Assembly: GCA_964516135.1 (NCBI GenBank)
Contig: CAZEWN010000008.1
Span: 1 to 64,000, forward strand
Length of the DNA: 64,000 nucleotides
Reading direction: 5' to 3'
Source of the DNA: 34-65-8 sp964516135
GTDB taxonomy: Bacteria; Pseudomonadota; Alphaproteobacteria; Sphingomonadales; Sphingomonadaceae
Shown: positions 35,159 to 44,300 of the stretch, piece by piece
Layout of the letters: each line of letters begins with the position of its first letter
Numbering within the stretch: position 1 is the stretch's first letter
Program-made: the position numbers and the translations under genes
The notes under the pieces: generated by a model
The model's input: the letters and a program-made list of their open reading frames with translations, nothing else
Told to the model about the DNA's origin: nothing
Databases searched by the model: none

Positions 35159-36084
35159 GCCCGACGCTCGACCAGATGCACGAGGCGCGGCGCGCCCTCG
35201 AGACCCCGCTGTTTTCCGGTCTGCCCGGTGATATCGAAGCAAGTTTCGAGTTCTTCCCGCCCAAGAGCGAGAAGATGGAGGCGCAGCTGTGGGACGCGGT
35301 GCAGGAACTCGCCCCACTCGCCCCGCGCTTTGTTTCCGTCACGTATGGTGCGGGCGGTTCCACGCGGGAGCGGACCCACGGCACGGTCGCCCGGATTATC
35401 CGCGAGGCGCGCATTCCGGCGGCGGCGCACCTCACCTGCGTCGATGCGACCAAAGCCGAAATCCGCGAGGTTGCCGAACAGTACTGGGACGCGGGCGTGC
35501 GCCACATCGTCGCGCTGCGCGGCGATGCGGGCGAGCCCGGCGCGCCGTTCACGCCGCACCCTGATGGCTACGCCAATGCCGCCGAGCTGGTCGTCGGCCT
35601 GAAGGAAATCGCCGACTTCGAAATCTCGGTTGCGGCCTATCCTGAAACGCATCCCGATGCGAGCTGTCCTCAGGCCGATCTCGATAACCTGAAACGCAAG
35701 CTCGACGCGGGGGCCACTCGCGCAATCACGCAGTTCTTCTTTGCGCCTGAAACCTTTTTCCGGTTCCGTGACGCGGCAGGGAGCGCAGGCATCACCGCCC
35801 CGATTGTGCCGGGAATTCTCCCGGTCACGAACGTCGCCCAGGCCCGCAAGTTTGCCGGTGCCTGTGGCGCGGAAATCCCGCAATGGATGGACGGCCTGTT
35901 CGAAGGGCTGGACCAGCGCCCCGCCGCGCGCCAGCTTGTTGCCGCCACGGTGGCCGCGGAATTGTGTCGCCGCCTTTATGCCGGCGGCGCGCGCCAGTTC
36001 CACTTCTACACCCTCAACCGGGCCGATCTCGCCTACGCGATCTGCCACATGCTCGGCATGCGCCCCAAGGAGACCGGCCGATGA
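35155..36084 (+). CDS. metF: Methylenetetrahydrofolate reductase
   Basis: FAD enzyme reducing 5,10-methylene-THF to 5-methyl-THF, the methyl donor for MetH. A beta/alpha barrel of 309 residues with ASFEFFPPKSEKME at the N-terminus (catalytic Glu region), VTYGAGGSTRERT, HLTCVDAT, ALRGDAGEP and AITQFFF. Overlaps of 4 bases with both the regulator and metH(N) make this one translationally coupled operon, so methyl-group production and its use are made together. Confidence 0.95.
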   Translation: MSPTLDQMHEARRALETPLFSGLPGDIEASFEFFPPKSEKMEAQLWDAVQELAPLAPRFVSVTYGAGGSTRERTHGTVARIIREARIPAAAHLTCVDATKAEIREVAEQYWDAGVRHIVALRGDAGEPGAPFTPHPDGYANAAELVVGLKEIADFEISVAAYPETHPDASCPQADLDNLKRKLDAGATRAITQFFFAPETFFRFRDAAGSAGITAPIVPGILPVTNVAQARKFAGACGAEIPQWMDGLFEGLDQRPAARQLVAATVAAELCRRLYAGGARQFHFYTLNRADLAYAICHMLGMRPKETGR

Positions 36085-37127
36085 GCGCCCGTGACAAGCT
36101 GCTGGCCGAAGCGGCCCGGCGGATCCTGATCAAGGACGGCCCCTATGGTACAGCGATCCAGAATGCGAAGCTGGCGGCGGAGGACTATGCGGGCGATACC
36201 GGCCTCGCGCACGACCAGAAGGGCAACAACGACCTCGTCAACCTGACCCAGCCGCGGGTGATCCGCGCGATCTGCGACCAGTACATTGCGGCGGGCGCGA
36301 CCGTGCTCGCCACCAACACCTTCAACGCCAACCGGATCAGCCAGGCCGATTACGGTGCGGAACATCTGGTGCGCGAAATCAACATCGCCGCCGCGCACGT
36401 GATCCGCGCCGCCGTCGACGAAGCGACTGCAAAAGACGGCCTGACCCGGTTCGTGTGCGGTGCGATGGGACCGACCAATAAGACCCTGTCGCTCAGCCCA
36501 AATGTCGAGGACCCGGGCTATCGCGAAGTGACTTTCGACGAAGTGGTCGCGGTCTATCGCGAACAGGCGGCCGCGCTGGTCGAGGGCGGGTGCGATTTCG
36601 TGCTGATCGAGACGGTTTTCGATACCCTCAACTGCAAGGCCGCGGTGATGGCGGTGAAGCAGCTGGAGCGGGAGTTGGGGCACGAGGTGCCGCTGATGAT
36701 CTCGCTCACGTTGACCGATCTGTCCGGCCGCAACCTGTCGGGCCACACGGTCGAGGCGTTCTGGCACGCCGTGCGCCACGCGAAGCCGGTAACGATCGGG
36801 CTGAACTGCTCGTTCGGCGCCGACCAGCTGCGTCCGCACGTTCAGGTCCTGTCGGACCAGGCGGACACGCTGCTGATGGCCTATCCCAATGCGGGGCTGC
36901 CCAACGAACTGGGCGAATACGACGAATTGCCCGAAACCACTGCGTCGTTGGTGCGCCAGTGGGCCGAGGGTGGACGGGTCAACATCCTGGGCGGCTGCTG
37001 CGGCAACACGCCCGCGCACATCGCGGCGATGGCCCGCGCGGTCGACGGCATTGCGCCGCGCCAAGTGCCGACGATCGCGCCCGCGATGCGTCTGGCTGGA
37101 CTTGAACCCTTTATCCTGGCGGCCTGA
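36081..37127 (+). CDS. metH: Methionine synthase, homocysteine-binding subunit (split MetH, N-terminal part)
   Basis: Homocysteine S-methyltransferase barrel as a separate 348-residue protein. Zinc-binding cysteines are in NCSFG and the GGCCGNTP motif; the N-terminal segment RRILIKDGPYGTAIQ is typical of MetH. The start at 36081 gives the ATGA overlap with metF. In most enterobacterial MetH this domain is fused to the folate, B12 and activation domains; here those are in the next gene, joined by a 1-base overlap (TGATG). The split form is common in Sphingomonadales and other alphaproteobacteria. Confidence 0.93.
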   Translation: MSARDKLLAEAARRILIKDGPYGTAIQNAKLAAEDYAGDTGLAHDQKGNNDLVNLTQPRVIRAICDQYIAAGATVLATNTFNANRISQADYGAEHLVREINIAAAHVIRAAVDEATAKDGLTRFVCGAMGPTNKTLSLSPNVEDPGYREVTFDEVVAVYREQAAALVEGGCDFVLIETVFDTLNCKAAVMAVKQLERELGHEVPLMISLTLTDLSGRNLSGHTVEAFWHAVRHAKPVTIGLNCSFGADQLRPHVQVLSDQADTLLMAYPNAGLPNELGEYDELPETTASLVRQWAEGGRVNILGGCCGNTPAHIAAMARAVDGIAPRQVPTIAPAMRLAGLEPFILAA

Positions 37128-39754
37128 TGACCGAACAATCCACTGCCCGCGCTGCTTCGGCGAATTTCGTCAATATCGGCGAGCGCACCAACGTCACTGG
37201 CTCAGCCGCGTTCAAGAAACTCATCATGGCGGGCGACTATGCCGCCGCGGTCGAGGTTGCGCGCCAGCAGGTCGAAAACGGCGCGCAGGTGATCGACGTC
37301 AACATGGACGAAGGTCTGCTCGACGCCGTGGTGGCGATGGAGACTTTCCTCAAGCTGATCGCGGCCGAACCCGATATCGCCCGCGTCCCGGTCATGATCG
37401 ACAGTTCCAAGTGGGAAGTGATCGAGGCCGGGCTGAAATGCGTCAGCGGGAAGCCGATCGTCAATTCGATCAGCATGAAGGAAGGCGAGGAACCGTTCCT
37501 CGATCATGCGCGGCTGTGCATGGATTACGGCGCTGCGGTCGTGGTCATGGCGTTCGACACGGTCGGGCAGGCGGACACGAAGGAGCGCAAGGTCGAAATC
37601 TGCTCTCGCGCCTACGACCTGCTCACCGGCATCGGTTTCCCGGCCGAGGATATCATCTTCGATCCCAACGTGTTCGCGGTGGCGACGGGGATCGAGGAGC
37701 ACGACCGCTATGGCCTCGACTTCACCGAGGCAGTGCGCGAGATCAAGGAACGCTGCCCTCACGCGCGCACCAGCGGCGGGCTATCGAACCTGAGCTTCAG
37801 CTTCCGCGGTAACGAGACAGTGCGCCGTGCGATGCATTCGGTGTTCCTCTATCACGCGATTCCCGCGGGCCTCGACATGGCCATCGTCAATGCGGGGCAG
37901 CTCGACGTCTACGACCAGATCGACCCCGCGCTGCGCGAGGCGTGCGAGGACGTGATCCTGATGCGCCGCGCGGATGCGACCGAACGGCTGATCGCGCTCG
38001 CCGAAAGCTACAAGGGCAGCGATCCGCGCGCCGAGAAGGAAGCCGCCGAATGGCGCGGCTGGCCGGTTGCCAAGCGGATCGAGCACGCGCTGGTCAAGGG
38101 CATCGACGCGCACGTGGTCGAGGATACCGAGGAAGCGCGTCAGCAGTTCGCACGGCCCATCGAGGTCATCGAAGGACCGCTGATGGACGGGATGAACGTG
38201 GTCGGCGACCTGTTCGGTTCGGGCAAGATGTTCCTGCCCCAGGTGGTGAAATCTGCTCGCGTGATGAAGAAAGCGGTCGCACACCTCATCCCCTTCATCG
38301 AGGCCGAGAAAGCCGCGAGCGGCCTCGCCGACCAATCCAAGGGCAAGATCGTCATGGCCACCGTCAAGGGCGACGTGCACGATATCGGCAAGAACATCGT
38401 CGGCGTCGTGCTGCAGTGCAATGGCTACGAGGTCATCGATCTCGGCGTGATGGTGCCGTGGCAGAAAATCCTCGAGGCGGCGAACGAGAACGGCGCCGAC
38501 ATGATCGGGCTGTCGGGCCTCATCACGCCCTCGCTCGACGAGATGGTCACCGTGGCGGAGGAAATGCGCGCCGCGAACATGACCATGCCGCTGCTGATCG
38601 GCGGCGCGACGACCAGCAAGGTGCACACTGCATTGCGGATCGACCCCGCCTATCCCGGGCCGGTCGTCCACGTGCTCGACGCGAGCCGCGCGGTGGGCGT
38701 TGCCAGCCGTTTGCTATCCGATACCCAGCGCGACGAGTTCGTCGACACCACCGCCGACGAGTATCAGAAGGTTCGCGAGGCGCGCGAGGGCAAGACGCCC
38801 AGCGTGCTCCTGACCCTCGAGGAAGCGCGGGCGAATTTCTACGACGCGTTCCTCAGCGACAAGCCCGCGCCGCCGCTGCAGCCGGGCGTGCACGCGTTCC
38901 CGGACTGGGAGCTGGCAGACCTGCGCGAATACATCGACTGGACCCCGTTCTTCCGCGCGTGGGAACTGCATGGGAACTACCCGGCAATCCTGACCGACGA
39001 GGTGGTCGGCGACACCGCACGCACGCTGAAGGCGGATGCCGATGCCATGCTCGACCGGATCGTTTCCGAAAAGTGGCTGACCGCGAAGGGCGTCGCCGGG
39101 TTGTGGCCCTGCGCCCGCGACGGCGACGACGTGACCGTCCACCTGGTCGAGGAGGAGCGCCATGTCCTCCTCCCCTTCTTGCGCCAGCAGGTGAAGAAAT
39201 CGCGCGATCGGGCCAATATGTGCCTCGCCGATTTCATCGACCCCGCGGGTGACTGGATCGGCGGATTCGCGGTCGGCATCCACGGGATCGAGCCGTTTTC
39301 CGAGCGTTTCCGCGCCGACAAGGACGATTATTCGGACATCCTGCTAAAGGCGCTGGCCGACCGGCTTGCCGAAGCCTTTGCCGAGCGGCTGCATCACCAC
39401 GTGCGTACGGAGCTATGGGGTTACGCCCCCGGTGAACAGCTGACCAACGAGGCGCTGATCAAGGAGGAATATCGCGGCATCCGCCCGGCGCCTGGCTATC
39501 CCGCCTGCCCCGATCACAGCCTCAAGACGACCCTGTTCGACCTGCTCGATGCGCCAGCGCACACCGGCCTGACGCTGACCGAAAGCTTCGCGATGTTCCC
39601 GACCGCTGCGGTCAGCGGGTTCTACTTCGGCCACCCCGAAAGCCAGTATTTCGGCGTGGCCCGGATCGGCCGCGACCAAGTCGAGGACTACGCCGCCCGT
39701 CGCGGGATTTCGGTCGAGCAGGCCGAGCGGTGGCTGCGGCCCAACCTGGATTAG
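37127..39754 (+). CDS. metH: Methionine synthase, folate/cobalamin/activation subunit (split MetH, C-terminal part)
   Basis: The remaining MetH modules, 875 residues. Pterin-binding (folate) barrel at ~10-270 (FVNIGERTNVTGS, DVNMDEGLLD), B12 cap and Rossmann domain with the cobalamin-ligating GDVHDIGKNIVG (His of DxHxxG) near residue 420, and SAM-binding reactivation domain with RPAPGYPACPDHSLK near ~785. It transfers methyl from methyl-THF to cobalamin and on to homocysteine bound by the partner subunit, and needs SAM for repair. Its stop overlaps the convergent antiporter stop by 4 bases. No cobalamin riboswitch was seen upstream of the operon. Confidence 0.95.
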   Translation: MTEQSTARAASANFVNIGERTNVTGSAAFKKLIMAGDYAAAVEVARQQVENGAQVIDVNMDEGLLDAVVAMETFLKLIAAEPDIARVPVMIDSSKWEVIEAGLKCVSGKPIVNSISMKEGEEPFLDHARLCMDYGAAVVVMAFDTVGQADTKERKVEICSRAYDLLTGIGFPAEDIIFDPNVFAVATGIEEHDRYGLDFTEAVREIKERCPHARTSGGLSNLSFSFRGNETVRRAMHSVFLYHAIPAGLDMAIVNAGQLDVYDQIDPALREACEDVILMRRADATERLIALAESYKGSDPRAEKEAAEWRGWPVAKRIEHALVKGIDAHVVEDTEEARQQFARPIEVIEGPLMDGMNVVGDLFGSGKMFLPQVVKSARVMKKAVAHLIPFIEAEKAASGLADQSKGKIVMATVKGDVHDIGKNIVGVVLQCNGYEVIDLGVMVPWQKILEAANENGADMIGLSGLITPSLDEMVTVAEEMRAANMTMPLLIGGATTSKVHTALRIDPAYPGPVVHVLDASRAVGVASRLLSDTQRDEFVDTTADEYQKVREAREGKTPSVLLTLEEARANFYDAFLSDKPAPPLQPGVHAFPDWELADLREYIDWTPFFRAWELHGNYPAILTDEVVGDTARTLKADADAMLDRIVSEKWLTAKGVAGLWPCARDGDDVTVHLVEEERHVLLPFLRQQVKKSRDRANMCLADFIDPAGDWIGGFAVGIHGIEPFSERFRADKDDYSDILLKALADRLAEAFAERLHHHVRTELWGYAPGEQLTNEALIKEEYRGIRPAPGYPACPDHSLKTTLFDLLDAPAHTGLTLTESFAMFPTAAVSGFYFGHPESQYFGVARIGRDQVEDYAARRGISVEQAERWLRPNLD

Positions 39755-40950
39755 CTCTCCGCGTCGATCCGCTCGCCCAGCCGCTTCAGCAGGGGCGTCA
39801 CCATCGGAATCGTCAGCATCGTGCTTGCCACGGCCATCAGCAGCAGGGCGGTGAAGGCAGTGTTGGTTATCACCTGCTTGTCGAGCAGGATGTTGGCGAA
39901 GATGATCATGATCAGCGCCTTGGTCTGCAGCAGCCAGCCGATCAGGCGCGCCTCGTCGCGGCTCCAGCCCAGAATCCGCCCGGCAATCCGCGCAGCCAGC
40001 AGCTTACCCGCGACCGCCGCCGCGAGCAGCAGCCCGGCGGCCGCGAAAACCGCCAGCCCGCCGGTTTCCCATTGTGTCCGGAGCCCGGTCGACAAGAAGA
40101 ACACCGGCATGATCGTCAGCAGCACGACATTGCGGAACCGGTCCATCGCCTCTTCGCCGAACCAGCGCGCCTCCAGCACCGCGCCCGCCAGGAAAGCGCC
40201 GACCATGTAGTGCAGGCCCGCCCAGTCGGCAGCGAGGCCACATGCGGCTAACCAGATCAGCCCCACCGCCCAGCGGTCGCGATCCTCCAGCCGGTGCATC
40301 AGTCGCCGCATGACCCAGGCAGCCAGGGTGAACGCGACGAGGAACACGCCCTGCCGCCCGATCCGTTCCCAGTCGAGCAGGATCAGCGCCAGAACGCCCC
40401 AGATCGCAATGTCGTCGAGGCTGGCATAGCGCAGCACCCGCTGCCCGAGCGGACGGCGCAGGATGTCCAGCTTTTCCATGAACAGGATCAGGATCGGCAG
40501 CGCGGTCACAGCGCAGGCCATGCCCAGGCCCAGCACGACCTGCCAGCTCGCGCCCAGCGGCCCCTGCCAGCCCGGCCACTGGAGCAATACAAGCGCCGCG
40601 CCCGCGCCCATCAGCAACGGTACACCGAGGGCAAGGCCCGCCGTGATGCCGGTTTCGCCGCGATGCCTCCACGCACGGGTCAGGTCCAGTTCCACACCCG
40701 CGATCCATACGAACAGCATGACGGCCCACCACGCGACCCCGTTCAAGGCTGTAATGACGTCGGGTTGAAAGACGAAGGCGTAGTAATCGGGAAACGCAGC
40801 GCCCAGCACGCCCGGGCCGAGCAGGATGCCGCCGACAATCTGGACCACGACCAGCGGTGCCCAGTAATCCGTCCTGAACACGCGCCAGACCAACCAGGGC
40901 ACCGCGAAGATGATCAGCAATGCGATCAGATAGATTTCGGTTATCGTCAC
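39751..40950 (-). CDS. Cation:proton antiporter, CPA2/Kef type
   Basis: Inner-membrane antiporter of about 12 helices, 399 residues (KefB/NapA-like fold). Family segments: VVVQIVGGILLGPGVLG, WIAGVELDL, the unwound-helix region ASLDDIAIWG and MVGAFLAGAVLEARW. The start is GTG at 40950 behind GGGGGAGAC; the frame stays open far upstream but that part runs antisense through the glycine riboswitch and is not coding. There is no C-terminal TrkA-N (NAD-binding) domain, unlike KefB/KefC, so gating by nucleotides or glutathione is unlikely. The ion (K+ or Na+) cannot be told. Confidence 0.87.
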   Translation of the reverse strand: MTITEIYLIALLIIFAVPWLVWRVFRTDYWAPLVVVQIVGGILLGPGVLGAAFPDYYAFVFQPDVITALNGVAWWAVMLFVWIAGVELDLTRAWRHRGETGITAGLALGVPLLMGAGAALVLLQWPGWQGPLGASWQVVLGLGMACAVTALPILILFMEKLDILRRPLGQRVLRYASLDDIAIWGVLALILLDWERIGRQGVFLVAFTLAAWVMRRLMHRLEDRDRWAVGLIWLAACGLAADWAGLHYMVGAFLAGAVLEARWFGEEAMDRFRNVVLLTIMPVFFLSTGLRTQWETGGLAVFAAAGLLLAAAVAGKLLAARIAGRILGWSRDEARLIGWLLQTKALIMIIFANILLDKQVITNTAFTALLLMAVASTMLTIPMVTPLLKRLGERIDAES

Positions 40951-41111
40951 CGTCTCCCCCGAGACGATAGCGCTACAGTCGAATAGGGGCCCTGCAAACG
41001 GCGACAGGGCAGTTGTTCGCCAGAAAAGCGCGTCCTTTTCCGCTTCGGTGATTGACCCGCGCGGCGGATTGGGCAATCGCCACGCCGTCGCCGGAAGCGA
41101 TTCCGGTCTCG

Positions 41112-41300
41112 CTGCGGGAGAGTTCCCTTGCTCGCAAGGGACGCCGAAGGAGCAACCGCCCCGGAATCTCTCAGGCCCACGGACCGTGGCGAGGCATTGC
41201 GACACTCTGGAAAGCGCCTCCGCACCGTTCGGGGGCCACCGAAGGGGTAAGCCCTGCGATGCGGGGCCAAGCTCTCAGGTAAACCCGACAGAGGGGGCAT
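41112..41300 (+). ncRNA. Tandem glycine riboswitch upstream of gcvT
   Basis: Two consecutive glycine aptamers. Aptamer 1 (~41112-41193) has GCGGGAGAG, CGCCGAAGGAGCAA and AATCTCTCAGGC. Aptamer 2 (~41201-41296) has CTCTGGAAAGCGC, CCACCGAAGGGGTAAG, GCTCTCAGGTA and CAGAGGGGG. This is the consensus architecture of the gcvT-element. It ends about 50 bases before gcvT, so glycine binding probably turns on the glycine cleavage operon by exposing the ribosome site or preventing termination. Confidence 0.95.
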
Positions 41301-41347
41301 GGCACAAGGCGCTCCGCCGGGGCGTCGCCATGCGTTCGGGAGCCGAG

Positions 41348-42475
41348 ATGAGCGACGAAGACCTGTCTGAAACGACCGACCTGCTGCCGCTCGATGCCTG
41401 GCATCGGGCGCGGGGCGCGCGCATGGTACCGTTCGCGGGCTATGAAATGCCGATCCAGTATGAAGGCATCGTCGCCGAGCACGAGTGGACCCGCAATCAC
41501 GCCGGTCTGTTCGACGTCAGCCATATGGGCCAGTTGCTGCTTTCGGGCGATGGGCTGGACGCGGCGGTCGAGGCGCTGTTGCCCATTGACCTGGCGACCC
41601 TGAAAGTGGGGCAGCAGCGTTACTCGTTGCTGCTGAATGAGAACGGCGGCGTCCTGGACGACCTGATGGTTTCGCGCTGGCCCGATACGCTGTACCTCGT
41701 CGTCAACGGGGCGACGAAGTGGGATGACATTGCTCATCTACGCGAACACCTGGCCGACGAAATCACGCTCCAGCATCTCGATGAACAGGCGCTGCTGGCG
41801 CTGCAGGGGCCGGAAGCGGCTGTGGCTTTGGCCCGCCATGCCAAGGGCGAACAGCCGCTGGGTGCGCTGACTTTCATGAAGTTCGGCCGGTTCACCGTTG
41901 GCGGGCACGATGTCACGATCGCACGCGCGGGCTACACCGGCGAGGATGGGTTCGAGATTTCCCTGCCCGCTGATGCCGCCGAGGAAATCGCCACCCTGCT
42001 TTGCGCCGAACCGGAGGTAAAGCCGATCGGCCTGGGCGCGCGTGACAGCTTGCGGCTGGAGGCTGGACTGCCGCTCTATGGTCACGACCTCTCGCCCGAA
42101 ACCAGCCCGGTCGAAGCGGGGCTGATCTTCGGAATTAACAAGCGCCGCCGCAGTGAAGGTGGTTATCCAGGTGCCGAGCGGATCAACCGTGAAATAGCCG
42201 AAGGCACCGCGCGCAAATGGGTTGGCCTCAGCCTCGACGGACGGCTGCCCGCGCGTGAAGGCGCGACTGTGCATGTCGGCGACGCTGAGGTCGGCACGGT
42301 CACCAGCGGCGGCTTTTCGCCTACACTCGGCCACCCGATCGCGGTCGCTTATGTGGCGAGCGAACATGCCGCCCAAGGCACTGCGCTGGAAATCGAGGTG
42401 CGGGGTAAGCGCCTGCCCGCGCGCGTCGTGCCCACGCCTTTCGTACCCCACAACTACTACCGCGGAGACAAGTGA
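41348..42475 (+). CDS. gcvT: Glycine cleavage system T protein (aminomethyltransferase)
   Basis: Transfers the methylene group from the H-protein-bound aminomethyl intermediate to THF, releasing ammonia. 375 residues with HRARGARMVPFAGYEMPIQY, AGLFDVSHMGQL, the folate-binding ARAGYTGEDGFEIS and AGLPLYGHDL. The start at 41348 has GGGAG at suitable spacing; an in-frame ATG at 41330 is possible. First gene behind the glycine riboswitch, joined to gcvH by a 1-base overlap. Confidence 0.95.
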   Translation: MSDEDLSETTDLLPLDAWHRARGARMVPFAGYEMPIQYEGIVAEHEWTRNHAGLFDVSHMGQLLLSGDGLDAAVEALLPIDLATLKVGQQRYSLLLNENGGVLDDLMVSRWPDTLYLVVNGATKWDDIAHLREHLADEITLQHLDEQALLALQGPEAAVALARHAKGEQPLGALTFMKFGRFTVGGHDVTIARAGYTGEDGFEISLPADAAEEIATLLCAEPEVKPIGLGARDSLRLEAGLPLYGHDLSPETSPVEAGLIFGINKRRRSEGGYPGAERINREIAEGTARKWVGLSLDGRLPAREGATVHVGDAEVGTVTSGGFSPTLGHPIAVAYVASEHAAQGTALEIEVRGKRLPARVVPTPFVPHNYYRGDK

Positions 42476-42846
42476 TGGCCCGATATTTCACCGACGAGCA
42501 TGAATGGATCGACGTCGATGGCGATGTCGCCACCGTCGGCATCACCGATTATGCGCAGGGCCAGCTTGGCGACATCGTGTTCGTCGAACTGCCGCAGCCC
42601 GGCACCCAGGTTGAGAAAGGCAGGGACGCGGCCGTGGTCGAAAGCGTCAAGGCGGCGAGCGACGTATACGCGCCGATTACGGGCGAGGTGACGGAGGGCA
42701 ACGAGGCGCTCGAAGGCGACCCCGCACTCGTGAATACCGCGCCCGAGAGCGACGGATGGTTCTTCAAGATGACCATCGCCAACCAGGCCGAGCTGGAAGG
42801 GCTGATGGACGCGGCCGCGTACCAGAGCTTCTGCGACTCGCTCTGA
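42475..42846 (+). CDS. gcvH: Glycine cleavage system H protein
   Basis: Lipoyl carrier of the glycine cleavage complex, 123 residues. The lipoylated lysine is in VVESVKAASDVYAPI; FTDEHEWI is the typical N-terminus. ATG at 42475 (1-base overlap with the gcvT stop) is preferred to the GTG just before it at 42472. It shuttles the aminomethyl group between the P and T proteins. A REP-like palindrome separates it from gcvPA. Confidence 0.96.
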   Translation: MARYFTDEHEWIDVDGDVATVGITDYAQGQLGDIVFVELPQPGTQVEKGRDAAVVESVKAASDVYAPITGEVTEGNEALEGDPALVNTAPESDGWFFKMTIANQAELEGLMDAAAYQSFCDSL

Positions 42847-42929
42847 TCGTTACCCCAGCGCAAGCTGGGGTCGCTGACCACCTGGTCGGACTTTGCTGCA
42901 CCCGATCCCAGCTTTCGCTGGGATGACGA
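42847..42929. repeat. REP-like intergenic palindrome inside the gcv operon
   Basis: Inverted repeat of 83 bases. Left arm TCGTTACCCCAGCGCAAGCT; right arm read in reverse TCGTCATCCCAGCGAAAGCT. It shares the core of the element at 10981-11060. It fills nearly the whole gap between gcvH and gcvPA and could tune mRNA stability between H and P proteins. Confidence 0.85.
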
Positions 42930-42938
42930 GAGGTTCCA

Positions 42939-44300
42939 ATGCGCTATCTCCCCCTGACTGATTCCGATCGTGGTGAAATGCTGGCAAAAGTCGGCGCCGG
43001 TTCGATCGACGACCTGTTTGTCGACGTGCCGCCAGAAGCCCGCCTCGCCGGCCCCATTCAGGGCCTGCCGCTGCACCAGAGCGAGATGGCGGTGGAGCGG
43101 CACATGCGGCGGCTCAGCAAGAAGAACCTGGCCGCGGCAGACGCGCCGTTCTTCTGCGGCGCGGGGGCATATCGCCATCATGTACCCGCGACTGTCGACC
43201 ACATCATCCAGCGCGGTGAGTTCCTGACCGCCTACACGCCGTACCAGCCGGAAATCGCGCAGGGCACACTGCAAATGCTGTTCGAGTTCCAGACGCAGGT
43301 CGCGCGGCTTTATGGCTGCGCGGTCGCCAATGCTTCGATGTACGACGGCTCGACCGCGTGCTGGGAAGCGGTGGCGATGGCGGGGCGCGTGACGCGGAGG
43401 AATCGCGTGGTCCTGTCAGGCGCGCTCCATCCCCACTATGCTGAAGTCGTGCGGACGATGGCCAAGTTCACCGACGACGAAATCGCCGATGCGTTGCCCG
43501 CGATGCAAGCCGTACCCGATAACGCCGGGTTGATCGCGCGGATCGACGACCGGACGAGTTGCGTGGTCGTCCAATATCCCGACATCCTCGGGCGCATCCC
43601 CGACCTGGCTGAAATTGCGGAAGCCGCGCATGCCGCGGGTGCGCTATTGATCGCGGTCAATACCGAACCGGTCGCGCTGGGGGCGATCAAGAGCCCGGGC
43701 GAGCTCGGCGCTGACATCGTTGTGGGCGAGGGTCAATCCATTGGCGTCGGCCTCCAGTTTGGCGGGCCGTACCTTGGCCTGTTCGCGGTGCGCGATGCCA
43801 GGCATGTGCGCCAGATGCCCGGGCGGCTTTGCGGCGAGACACAGGATGCCGAGGGCAAGCGCGGCTTCGTGTTGACGCTCTCGACCCGCGAGCAGCACAT
43901 CCGTCGCGAGAAGGCGACCAGCAACATCTGCACCAACTCGGGCCTCTGCGCGCTGGCGTTCAGCGTTCACATGACCCTACTGGGCGAGGAAGGGCTGCGA
44001 CGCCTTGCCGCGGTCAACCACGCGCTGGCGCAGAAGGCTGCGGAGCGGCTCGCCAAGGTGCCGGGGGTGAGCGTGCTGAACGACACGTTCTTCAACGAAT
44101 TCACCCTGCGGCTCGGCACCGATGCGCGGGCCGTGGTGCGGGCGCTGGCCGACAAGGGCATCCTCGCGGGCGTTTCGCTCGGGCGGCTCTATCCCCATGC
44201 AGACGCGCTGGCTGACGGATTGCTGGTCGCAGTGACCGAGACGACCGGCGAGGATGACATCGAAACCCTTGCCGCCGCGCTCGAGGAGGTACTGGCATGA
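42939..44300 (+). CDS. gcvPA: Glycine dehydrogenase (decarboxylating) subunit 1, P-protein alpha
   Basis: N-terminal half of the split P-protein, 453 residues, which with GcvPB decarboxylates glycine and loads the aminomethyl group on GcvH. Features: MRYLPLTDSDRGEML, FCGAGAYRHHVPATV, FLTAYTPYQPEIAQGTLQ, NASMYDGSTA and the C-terminal ATSNICTNSGLCALA. The two-subunit form is usual in many alphaproteobacteria, unlike the single-chain E. coli GcvP. GAGAGG precedes the start; it overlaps gcvPB by 4 bases. Confidence 0.96.
   Translation: MRYLPLTDSDRGEMLAKVGAGSIDDLFVDVPPEARLAGPIQGLPLHQSEMAVERHMRRLSKKNLAAADAPFFCGAGAYRHHVPATVDHIIQRGEFLTAYTPYQPEIAQGTLQMLFEFQTQVARLYGCAVANASMYDGSTACWEAVAMAGRVTRRNRVVLSGALHPHYAEVVRTMAKFTDDEIADALPAMQAVPDNAGLIARIDDRTSCVVVQYPDILGRIPDLAEIAEAAHAAGALLIAVNTEPVALGAIKSPGELGADIVVGEGQSIGVGLQFGGPYLGLFAVRDARHVRQMPGRLCGETQDAEGKRGFVLTLSTREQHIRREKATSNICTNSGLCALAFSVHMTLLGEEGLRRLAAVNHALAQKAAERLAKVPGVSVLNDTFFNEFTLRLGTDARAVVRALADKGILAGVSLGRLYPHADALADGLLVAVTETTGEDDIETLAAALEEVLA

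Noticed and set aside
40951..41205. N-terminal extension of the antiporter
   Set aside because: It lies antisense to the glycine riboswitch and lacks a ribosome site, whereas GTG at 40950 has GGGGGAG upstream and begins directly with the first membrane helix.
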